6,331 bases of DNA from positions 1-6,331 of the forward strand of contig SLFH01000190.1 in NCBI GenBank assembly GCA_007124345.1. The letters are read 5' to 3'. The translations under genes and the position numbers were made by a program. Below the pieces are notes generated by a model. That model saw nothing but the letters and a program-made list of their open reading frames with translations, ran no database searches and was not told the origin of the DNA. The DNA is from Phycisphaerales bacterium. GTDB taxonomy: Bacteria > Planctomycetota > Phycisphaerae > Phycisphaerales > UBA1924. Positions 1-6,019 of the stretch are shown piece after piece; within the stretch, counting starts at the first letter, position 1; each line of letters opens with the position of its first letter.

Positions 1-1
1 C

Positions 2-2161
2 GACTGCTGGTCGGGGTCCGAGGCGATGCTGACGGTGATGCGCCAGCTCTCAACGGTCAAGCCCGACCAGCCGCGCCTGGTGATCGATTTCTCGGTGACG
101 GCCCCTTCGGTCTATTCCGAGGGGGACGCGGGCACGCCCGAGCCGATGGCGGTGCAGCGTCGGCTGGCGGAGATCCTCGCCGGGTGCGGGCAGTACAACA
201 TCGATCCGTTCTGCGGGGGGACCAACTTCGGCTTTTCGGGCGGACGCCTGCCGGGCGGGGCGTCGCGGTTTGTCGCCCAGAGCAACGACAGGCACGCGCC
301 GGTGACCGAGGCGGGCACGCCCGGTGCGTCGTACGGGGCGGTGCGCCGGATCTCGATGTTCGCCTCGGCGTTCGGGAAGGTCTTTTCCCACGCCAACCCC
401 GAGTACAGGCCGGTGGTGCTCGACCCGGAGCAGGCCGGGGGCGGGCGCACAGGGGCTGGCGTCTCGATCTCGCATGTCTCGGGCCAGCAGGGCGGTTGCG
501 TGTTTGTGTTCGGGGCCGACCCCGCGGGGCCGCACGGCGCCGTCAAGCACAGCACGCTGCTGTTGGCCGGCGGCTCGTCGCTGCCGGTCTCGCTGGGGGA
601 GCAGGCGGTCGCGTGGTGCCTGTTCGATGTGCACCTGACCGGCCGGTCGAGGCTGGATTACACCAACCTCAACGCTCTGACACTCGTCGGGCGGACGCTG
701 GTGCTCTTCGGCCCATCGGGGAGCGAGGGGCTCGTCTCGATCAACGGCTCGCCGATCGAGGTCAACGTGCCCAAGGGCAAGACGCCCGAGGTGATCGACC
801 ACGAGGGCGTGACGATCGTCGTCTGCTCCGAGCAGCAGGTCGACAAGGTCTACGCGACCGACGAGGCGGTCTACCTCGGCTGCGCCGGCATGACGGCAGA
901 CAACCAGCCGATCCCCGAGGGGCGGAACTGCACGGTCTTCAACGCCGAGGGCGAGCAGTCGGCCACGACCGGCGCCGCCAAGGCGCCGAAGAGCCCCAAG
1001 GCGCCGAATCTTTCGGGCTGGGAGTGCGCCGAAACGCGCGAGCACATCGACGGGAGCAGCCCGCGCTACGCCGCGATCGACGGTCCGGCCGACCTCACGC
1101 CCCTGGGCGCTCAGACGGGGTACGGGTGGTACCGCATCACGATCCGCTCGGGGGCGACGCGCAAGCCCAAGGTGATCGCGCCCTGCTCGGGCGACCGGTT
1201 GCTGGTCTTTGTCGATGGCGAGGAGACGGGCCTGCTCGGGTTCGGCCCGGGCTCGGTGAACGAGCTTGCGCTGCCCTTGAAGAAGGGCGTGCGTCAGGTG
1301 GTGGTGCTGGCCGACAACCTCGGGCGGTACTCGACGGGGGCGGACCTGGGCGACAAGAAGGGCCTGTTGCGCGATCTGTGGGAGGTGACGCCGCTCAAGG
1401 GCGTCAAGCACAAGCAGGTCGAGAGCACGCCATTGAACCTGCTGGAGTTCCGCAAGCCGCTGTGGGAGGTCCGCGAGGGGGATGTCACCTCGACGGATCG
1501 TGTGCAGTGGGCGTTCATGCACCGCAAGAAGTCACCGATCATCCTCGGCGTCGACCAGTTCCCGGCGCGTGCGGTGCTGATCGTCAACGACACCCCGGTG
1601 CGTTTCCTCGAGACCGGCTGGACGGGCCACATCTTCCTCGACGAGGAGCAGCTGACGCGGGGCAACAACTCGATCGAGGTCGCCTTCGTCGACGAGCTCG
1701 ACGCCGAGGCGCTCGCGGCGGCGATCAAGGGCGTGGGCACGGCCGTCCGCGTGCTCGAGGGCGTCGGCGCCGTGACCGACAAGGCCGAGTGGGCGTTCGC
1801 CAAGTGGGAAGCGCCGTCGGAGGCGGCGTACGAGTCGGTCGCCAAGGCGCACATGGAGGGCGCCGCCTGCCCGGCGTGGTGGCGGTGCAACTTCGACCCG
1901 CCCGAGACCGGCTCGCCACTGTTCCTGGAGCTCAACAGCCTGACCAAGGGCCAGGTCTACCTCAACGGTCGCCACCTCGGGCGGTACTGGGTCTCGACAT
2001 TCGACGGGACGCCCGTTCCGCCCCAGCACCGCGTGTGGCTGCCGGAGTGCTGGCTGAACGCCGACGGTCCGAACGAACTCTTGCTCTTCGACGAGCGTGG
2101 CGGGCACCCGGGCAAGTGCCGCCTCGTGCACGAGCCGAGCGGGCGTAGTGTCCTGCGATGA
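2..2161 (+). CDS. GH35 beta-galactosidase-like protein, 5' end missing
   Basis: The reading frame is open from base 2 to the stop at 2159-2161, giving 719 residues. The first ATG (26) lies inside a conserved barrel helix, so the true start is upstream of the window. Residues 1-100 look like the end of a GH35 TIM barrel: a helix, the strand PRLVIDFSV (25-33), then GGTNFGF (72-78) and a downstream EAG segment. After it come beta-rich domains. Around residues 340-460 a galactose-binding jelly-roll-like region contains DNLGR (438-442) followed by a GxDKKG-type turn. A last jelly roll contains KGQVYLNGRHLGRYW (649-663) and a WL...NEL motif near the C terminus. Family members remove terminal beta-galactosyl residues from polysaccharides or glycoconjugates, usually outside the cytoplasm; any signal peptide would be off-window. 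Oddity: the Glu nucleophile of the usual TE(F/Y)W motif aligns with Asp29 (IDFS), so galactosidase activity is uncertain. The gene overlaps the next one by 4 bp. Family assignment is firm; substrate is unknown. Confidence 0.88.
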   Translation, partial: DCWSGSEAMLTVMRQLSTVKPDQPRLVIDFSVTAPSVYSEGDAGTPEPMAVQRRLAEILAGCGQYNIDPFCGGTNFGFSGGRLPGGASRFVAQSNDRHAPVTEAGTPGASYGAVRRISMFASAFGKVFSHANPEYRPVVLDPEQAGGGRTGAGVSISHVSGQQGGCVFVFGADPAGPHGAVKHSTLLLAGGSSLPVSLGEQAVAWCLFDVHLTGRSRLDYTNLNALTLVGRTLVLFGPSGSEGLVSINGSPIEVNVPKGKTPEVIDHEGVTIVVCSEQQVDKVYATDEAVYLGCAGMTADNQPIPEGRNCTVFNAEGEQSATTGAAKAPKSPKAPNLSGWECAETREHIDGSSPRYAAIDGPADLTPLGAQTGYGWYRITIRSGATRKPKVIAPCSGDRLLVFVDGEETGLLGFGPGSVNELALPLKKGVRQVVVLADNLGRYSTGADLGDKKGLLRDLWEVTPLKGVKHKQVESTPLNLLEFRKPLWEVREGDVTSTDRVQWAFMHRKKSPIILGVDQFPARAVLIVNDTPVRFLETGWTGHIFLDEEQLTRGNNSIEVAFVDELDAEALAAAIKGVGTAVRVLEGVGAVTDKAEWAFAKWEAPSEAAYESVAKAHMEGAACPAWWRCNFDPPETGSPLFLELNSLTKGQVYLNGRHLGRYWVSTFDGTPVPPQHRVWLPECWLNADGPNELLLFDERGGHPGKCRLVHEPSGRSVLR

Positions 2162-2721
2162 CCGAGACGGAGACCAACGCGGGCCGGAAGCCGATGTGGC
2201 AGAAGGCGATCTCCTTTGCCGCCCGCGCCCACAACCAGCAGCGTCGCAAAGACGGCAAGACGCCCTATGTCGCCCATGTTGTGCGCGTCGCGATGACGGT
2301 GGTCCATGTCTTCGGCTGCGACGACGAGGAGGCGATCGTCGCCGCCGTGCTGCACGACACCATCGAGGACACGCCGACGGACTTCGACGACATCGATAAG
2401 CGCTTCGGGCGGGATGTCGCGAACGCGGTCGCGGCGTTGACCAAGAACATGCTCCTGCCCGAGCCGGAGCGTGAGGCCGATTACGACCGGCGCCTCGATA
2501 ACGCGGGCTGGCGTGTCAAGCTCGTCAAGCTCGCCGACACCTACGACAACTGCTGCGACATCGTCGGCGAGGCCAAGGGGACGCGCCGGGCCGTTTCGCG
2601 AGCGAGGCGGGCGATCGAGATCGCCCAGCGTGACGGCTCGGGCCGCCCCGAGCTTCAGCACGCCATCGCCATCGTCGGCGAGCTGGCCGACCGCATCGAA
2701 TCTGAGATGCAGGCCGGCTGA
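2158..2721 (+). CDS. HD-domain (p)ppGpp hydrolase-like protein (small alarmone hydrolase, MESH1 type)
   Basis: This 187-residue protein is about the size of a stand-alone MESH1 enzyme. It matches the hydrolase domain of Rel/SpoT: a helix with AARAHNQQRRKDGKTPY (21-37), His40, the metal-binding pair His66-Asp67, the catalytic Glu70-Asp71, and KLADTYDN (124-131), which supplies Asp127 and Asn131. All residues expected for a Mn-dependent 3'-pyrophosphohydrolase are therefore present. No synthetase, TGS or ACT domain follows, so this is a hydrolase-only protein. Known family members remove the 3' pyrophosphate from (p)ppGpp, and animal MESH1 also dephosphorylates NADPH; which substrate applies here cannot be read from sequence. 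It is probably cytoplasmic, with no signal peptide or membrane segment. The ATG at 2158 sits in an ATGA overlap with the GH35 gene and no clear Shine-Dalgarno precedes it, so translation is probably coupled. The C-terminal ~50 residues form a helical, charged tail. Confidence 0.9.
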   Translation: MTETETNAGRKPMWQKAISFAARAHNQQRRKDGKTPYVAHVVRVAMTVVHVFGCDDEEAIVAAVLHDTIEDTPTDFDDIDKRFGRDVANAVAALTKNMLLPEPEREADYDRRLDNAGWRVKLVKLADTYDNCCDIVGEAKGTRRAVSRARRAIEIAQRDGSGRPELQHAIAIVGELADRIESEMQAG

Positions 2722-2727
2722 CGGCGC

Positions 2728-4308
2728 TTACCAGCGTATCGGCTCGGGGGGCGGGGGCGGTCTGGTTCTGCCCAAGAGCGCCCGCAGCGCGAGCGGGATC
2801 GCGCACGCCAGCGAGCCCAGCACGACCAGCGGCCCGCCGGGTTCGACGGCTGTCGTCCCCTGCTCGTCTGCACGCCATGTCTCGCGCCCGATCAGGATGG
2901 GCGTCTCGCACCGCCCATCAAAGACGACCACAGCACGCACCCGTCGACGCAAGAGCGTTGCGTGCAAGCGCAAGAGGCCCGCTTTCGATCCGGGTATCGG
3001 CAGTTTGCGCGGGTGGTCGATGGCGGTGGCGGTCAGCGCGATCGTGCGCTCGACCAGCTCCTTCGGCGCCTCGGCGAGCCAGCGTTCGGCCAGCTTTCTC
3101 GCCTTTGGCCCGGGCACGACCAGCAGCACGCGGGCGCCGCGCGGCAGGCGGCGCAGCGCCTCTTCGAGTTCAAGCCGCTCCGGGGTGGGGACCGTGAGCC
3201 GGCCTCCGCGCGAGCGCATCGCGTCGCGTGCGGCACGCTCCGTAAGCACCGACTCGTACCGCTTGCGCTTCGCGGCCTGCCTGACGCACAGCCCGGCGTA
3301 CTTCAGCAGCCGATCGCGAGCCAGCGCCCGGTACCGATCTCGCGGCAGGTGACGCTGCCAGAGCCAGAAGAGGTTCCGCCTGCGGTAGTACTCGCGCACG
3401 GGCGAGACCTTGGCGCTCCACGGCTCGTGCAGGTGCACCGCGTCGAGGTCGCAGACCATCCGCCAACCCTTGCTCTTGATGCGCAGGCACCACTCCGCGT
3501 CGTCGCCGTTGATGAAGTAGCGGTGGTCCCACAGCCCCGCGTCGACCGCCGCGGCTTCGCGCACCAACAGACACGAAGCGGCGCACAGATCCGCCTCGAC
3601 CACGCCAGATGTCGGCTTGGGGCGGTCGGGATCGTCGTCGGGCGTGTGGTCCGGAGTGGGGGTCAGCAGGCCGGACTTGTGGCTGAAGTAGACCGGGCCT
3701 TCCAGTGTTGACTCGGGGTCGGCGGGGTCGGCCATGCGGCTGCCCACGGCCCCGATCCCCGCGTCCGAACGCATTGTTTCGAGCATCTTCCTCAGGCAAT
3801 CGGGCGTCACCGTCGCGTCGTCGTCGATCAGCCAGAGCATCCGCTCGGCGTCTCTGGGCGCTGGGCCGGTGAAGATCCGTCGGGCGGCGAGCATGCCCGT
3901 GAGGTACCCGCCGCAGCCCCCGAGGTTCTCGCTGTTGCGCACGAGCGTGAACGAGGCGAGCCCGTCGCTGCGTGTTCCCGTCGGGCGCCGGTCGGCCGCG
4001 GGTTCGAGCACGACGAAGCGGGGCGACTCGGGGCGGTCGGTCTCGTTGCGGAGCTGCGCATCGGGCGACCAGCGTTCGGCGAGGTGATCGCCCGAGCCGT
4101 CGTTCGAGGCGTTGTCAACCACGATCAGGTGGACGGGCGGCCCCGCCCGGCGCGCCGCCTCGCAGACCGCCCGGATCGAGCCCTCCAGCACGCTCTTGCG
4201 GTTCCATGTCACCATGACCGCCGCGACCCCCCCGGCGATTGGCGCCGCGGGCTCGGGAACGAACGGCTTCGGGTGCAGCCCAAGCGAGCTGTCGGAGAGC
4301 GCTGACAT
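2728..4308 (-). CDS. Family 2 glycosyltransferase (GlfT2/rhamnosyltransferase-like) with C-terminal extension
   Basis: The protein has 526 residues from the ATG at 4306-4308. The GT-A fold motifs appear in order: VMVTWNR (31-37), the nucleotide-binding VVDNASNDGS (63-72), NLGGCGG (128-134), the metal-binding DDD (162-164), then the acceptor and catalytic region NGDDAEWCLR (267-276) and HLHEPW (292-297) with a YYRRRN segment (307-312). The ...DDAEW...H..PW...YYxxRN pattern is close to galactofuranosyl- and rhamnosyltransferases of GT2, which add sugars from an NDP-sugar to cell-surface polysaccharide or lipid-linked glycans. Donor and acceptor are not deducible. Residues ~388-490 form an alpha/beta region that I cannot assign. 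Residues ~493-513 are hydrophobic enough for one membrane segment close to the Pro-rich C terminus. A longer start (ATG 4404) is in frame but falls against the T run of a terminator-like hairpin and would add a low-complexity Arg/Pro leader, so 4308 is preferred. Its stop lies 6 bp from the HD gene stop, in convergent orientation. Confidence 0.87.
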   Translation of the reverse strand: MSALSDSSLGLHPKPFVPEPAAPIAGGVAAVMVTWNRKSVLEGSIRAVCEAARRAGPPVHLIVVDNASNDGSGDHLAERWSPDAQLRNETDRPESPRFVVLEPAADRRPTGTRSDGLASFTLVRNSENLGGCGGYLTGMLAARRIFTGPAPRDAERMLWLIDDDATVTPDCLRKMLETMRSDAGIGAVGSRMADPADPESTLEGPVYFSHKSGLLTPTPDHTPDDDPDRPKPTSGVVEADLCAASCLLVREAAAVDAGLWDHRYFINGDDAEWCLRIKSKGWRMVCDLDAVHLHEPWSAKVSPVREYYRRRNLFWLWQRHLPRDRYRALARDRLLKYAGLCVRQAAKRKRYESVLTERAARDAMRSRGGRLTVPTPERLELEEALRRLPRGARVLLVVPGPKARKLAERWLAEAPKELVERTIALTATAIDHPRKLPIPGSKAGLLRLHATLLRRRVRAVVVFDGRCETPILIGRETWRADEQGTTAVEPGGPLVVLGSLACAIPLALRALLGRTRPPPPPEPIRW

Positions 4309-4370
4309 ACAGAACAACGGGCGGGTTCGGGGGCGGCCGGTTGATTCGGGCCGAGCGGAGCGAACGGGCG

Positions 4371-4390
4371 GCGCCGGGCTGAGCCGGCGC
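4371..4390. repeat. GC-rich inverted repeat in leader of glycosyltransferase gene
   Basis: GCGCCGG and CCGGCGC form a perfect 7-bp stem with a 6-nt loop. It lies between the terminator-like hairpin and the glycosyltransferase start codon. It has no T run on either strand, so it is not a classical terminator by itself. It could be a leader hairpin or simply a product of high GC. No obvious sigma-70 or sigma-54 promoter was found between 4309 and 4405. Confidence 0.4.
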
Positions 4391-4406
4391 ACGAATCGGC
4401 GCATAC

Positions 4407-4431
4407 AAAGGGGCGGCCTTCCCGCCGCCCC
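4407..4431 (-). terminator. Probable intrinsic terminator of the sigma-54 activator gene
   Basis: Read on the minus strand, the sequence is GGGGCGGC, a 6-nt loop GGGAAG, GCCGCCCC, then TTTGT. This is an 8-bp all-GC perfect stem with a short T run. It begins 26 bp past the activator stop codon and ends before the glycosyltransferase start, so the two same-strand genes are probably separate transcription units. The T run is short (TTT), so termination may be incomplete. Confidence 0.6.
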
Positions 4432-4457
4432 GTGCAGCACAAGTCTAGTCGGGCGGA

Positions 4458-5792
4458 TCAGCGCGGGCCGGGCCTGAAACGGGTCCAGTCGACGCCGAGC
4501 TTTCGCATCCTCGCGCGGAGTGTCTGGGGATTGATGCCGAGCAGATCGGCCGCACCTCGATCGCCCTCGATCCGCCCGCCGGTCACCGACAACGCCGATT
4601 CGATGTGCCGTCGCATGGCGTGGTCGAGAGTCTCGAAGCCGTCTCGATGCGTTCGTGGCTCCGGTTCTGACTGCAGGTGTCCGCTGGTCATGCCCAGCGC
4701 CCGGGCGACCTCGATGCCCCCGCCCTTGCCCAGCAGCACCGCCCTGTCGATGACCGCCGCGAGCTCGCGGATGTTGCCGGGCCACCGGTACGCGCACAGC
4801 AGGTCCAGGTCACGCTCGGTCAGACGCAGCGGGGGCATGCCGAAACGCACGCAGGCCCGTTCGGTGAAGTGCTCTGCGAGCTCGCGCATGTCCTCGGCCC
4901 GCTCGCGCAGCGGCGGGATCACGATCGGGAACACCGCGAGCCGGTACCAAAGGTCCTGGCGGAATCGCCCCTCCTGCACAAGCCCCGGGAGATCCCGGTG
5001 CGTCGCGGCGATCACTCGGCAGTCGCAACGCAGGTGCGCCTGCCCGCCGACCCGTTCGAATGAGCCGTCCTGCAGCACGCGGAGCAGCCTCACCTGGGCC
5101 GCGGGCGTCAGCTCGCCAACCTCGTCGAGCAGCAGCGTCCCCCCCTCGGCCCGCTCGAACCATCCTCTCCTGGTCTCGGTCGCGCCTGTGAAGCTGCCCC
5201 GCTCGTGCCCGAAGAGCTGTGAGTCGATCAGCTCCGCGGGGATCGCGCCGCAGTTGACGCGGATGAACGGCCCGGCGCTCCGGGCCGACGCGTCGTGGAT
5301 GGACCGGGCGATGACCTCTTTGCCCGAGCCCGTCTCGCCCAGGATCAATACAGGCAACTCCGCGCCCGCCACCATCGACACCCGTTCCATCACCCCACGC
5401 AGCCCGCGGTCCTGGCCGATCAATCGCGGCGTCAGTCCCTCGCGACCGAGGCGACGCAGAGCGGCCGCCCGCTCGGCTTCCGCCGCAAGCCGGTGCGTCC
5501 GAAGCGATTCGATCGTCGTGTGCAGCGAGAGAAACCGGGCCAGGGCCTCCGCCGCGGCGTCCAACAGCCCCGGATCGGCGTTCGCACACACCAGTGTCCC
5601 GAGCGTTCGCTCCCGATCCCTGAGCGTCCGAACGCCCGGCCCCGTCTCGGGAAGGTCCCCGTGCAGCAACTCCAGCCCTTCAAGCCCGCCGCAGGAGGCC
5701 GCCGCGATCGCCCGCACGGCGCCCTCTGGCTCGTCGGCGGCGAAGCACGCCCGCCAGAACCCGAGGCCGATGATTGCACGGTCGGTACGCAT
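4458..5792 (-). CDS. Sigma-54-dependent transcriptional activator (short N-terminal sensor, AAA+, FhlA-like HTH)
   Basis: The protein has 444 residues from the ATG at 5790-5792; an in-frame GTG at 5816 would add 8 residues but would run into a putative operator. Residues 1-95 form a short sensor region whose second half (TLGTLVCANAD, 63-73, plus the following helix) resembles the end of a GAF domain; it has Cys at 16, 34 and 69. A charged helical linker (~90-118) follows. The AAA+ domain has Walker A GETGSGKE (152-159), the sigma-54 contact loop GSFTGA (199-204), Walker B LLLDE (220-224), arginine-finger region FRQDLWYRL (277-285) and WPGNIREL (337-344). The C terminus (about 405-433) is a helix-turn-helix of the type seen in FhlA-like activators. 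Such proteins bind upstream enhancer sites as oligomers and use ATP to open sigma-54 promoters. There is no receiver domain with a phospho-Asp, so it likely senses a ligand or redox signal directly. It diverges from a gene with a sigma-54 promoter, its likely target. Confidence 0.93.
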   Translation of the reverse strand: MRTDRAIIGLGFWRACFAADEPEGAVRAIAAASCGGLEGLELLHGDLPETGPGVRTLRDRERTLGTLVCANADPGLLDAAAEALARFLSLHTTIESLRTHRLAAEAERAAALRRLGREGLTPRLIGQDRGLRGVMERVSMVAGAELPVLILGETGSGKEVIARSIHDASARSAGPFIRVNCGAIPAELIDSQLFGHERGSFTGATETRRGWFERAEGGTLLLDEVGELTPAAQVRLLRVLQDGSFERVGGQAHLRCDCRVIAATHRDLPGLVQEGRFRQDLWYRLAVFPIVIPPLRERAEDMRELAEHFTERACVRFGMPPLRLTERDLDLLCAYRWPGNIRELAAVIDRAVLLGKGGGIEVARALGMTSGHLQSEPEPRTHRDGFETLDHAMRRHIESALSVTGGRIEGDRGAADLLGINPQTLRARMRKLGVDWTRFRPGPR

Positions 5793-5810
5793 CTGCGAAA
5801 TAGTACGGCT

Positions 5811-5852
5811 AACCACAGCATAGCACAGAAAAAACTGCAGTATATTGTGGTT
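5811..5852. promoter_or_regulatory. Spaced inverted repeat AACCACA/TGTGGTT, candidate activator binding region
   Basis: AACCACA at 5811-5817 and TGTGGTT at 5846-5852 are exact reverse complements, separated by 28 bp that include an A6 tract (5829-5834). The region is AT-rich compared with the surrounding genes. Its centre lies about 100 bp upstream of the predicted sigma-54 transcription start (~5935), a normal distance for an enhancer-type activator site. It also lies just upstream of the activator's own start codon, so it could serve autoregulation. The link to the adjacent activator is inferred from position only. Confidence 0.4.
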
Positions 5853-5864
5853 GTGACCTAAAGT

Positions 5865-5878
5865 CCTATAAATATAGG
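5865..5878. promoter_or_regulatory. 14-bp palindrome CCTATA-AA-TATAGG
   Basis: The 6-bp arms are perfect, separated by 2 bp. The overlapping arms GACCTA (5855-5860) and TAGGTC (5875-5880) form a second inverted repeat around it. It lies about 30 bp upstream of the -24 element of the sigma-54 promoter, in the AT-rich part of the intergenic region. It could be an operator for another regulator, a secondary site for the adjacent activator, or part of the activator gene's own promoter on the minus strand. No sequence match to a named operator is claimed. Confidence 0.4.
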
Positions 5879-5908
5879 TCCTGGGCCTCCTGATCGTGGT
5901 GTCGCCGC

Positions 5909-5923
5909 TGGTACGAGGATTGC
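5909..5923 (+). promoter_or_regulatory. Sigma-54 (-24/-12) promoter
   Basis: The sequence TGGTACGAGGATTGC fits the RpoN consensus TGGYACG-N4-TTGC at every conserved position. GG (5910-5911) and GC (5922-5923) are separated by exactly 10 bp, as required. The predicted transcription start is close to 5935. It faces the FAD/NAD(P)-binding protein gene and lies in the gap divergent from a sigma-54 activator gene, which strongly supports a functional promoter. Confidence 0.78.
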
Positions 5924-5935
5924 CTCTGCACGAGG

Positions 5936-6019
5936 ATGATGCTCCTCAACACACCACCCGACGAAGACGATCTCACGGGTGACGACGAGATCGAGCAGGA
6001 CGCGTGGCGGGTCGGATGA
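5936..6019 (+). CDS. Candidate 27-residue acidic small protein or leader peptide
   Basis: A 27-codon ORF starts with ATGATG and ends in a TGA that overlaps the ATG of the oxidoreductase gene (ATGA, 6016-6019). The product starts MMLLNTPPDEDDLTG and is strongly acidic, with nine Asp or Glu residues. I recognise no family. GAGG directly abuts the first ATG, too close to act as a normal ribosome site. The sigma-54 start predicted at about 5935 would make the message nearly leaderless here. It could be a true small protein, a coupling leader for the downstream gene, or untranslated 5' leader that is open by chance. The ATGA overlap and the lack of another good ribosome site for the downstream gene are the arguments in favour. 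Confidence 0.35.
   Translation: MMLLNTPPDEDDLTGDDEIEQDAWRVG

Noticed and set aside
50..1522. Long minus-strand ORF (490 codons) opposite the GH35-like gene
   Set aside because: Arg/Leu/Pro-rich low-complexity translation typical of an antisense frame in GC-rich DNA; the plus strand has clear family motifs.
184..2148. Long plus-strand ORF (654 codons) in another frame of the GH35-like gene
   Set aside because: Composition is Arg/Gly-dominated without motifs; it is a frame shadow of the real gene.
2700..2760. Bidirectional terminator between the convergent HD and glycosyltransferase genes
   Set aside because: The stops are 6 bp apart and I see no stable hairpin with a T run on either strand here.
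2471..3352. Plus-strand ORF spanning the end of the HD gene and the glycosyltransferase
   Set aside because: Ser/Arg-rich shadow that crosses two well-supported genes.
4309..4797. N-terminal extension of the glycosyltransferase up to 4797
   Set aside because: It would overlap the activator gene by more than 300 bp, cross the terminator hairpin and add low-complexity sequence; the first conserved GT2 motif begins 31 residues after the ATG at 4308.
4432..5823. 463-codon plus-strand ORF opposite the sigma-54 activator
   Set aside because: Ser/Arg/Pro-rich antisense shadow; the minus strand encodes all canonical AAA+ motifs.
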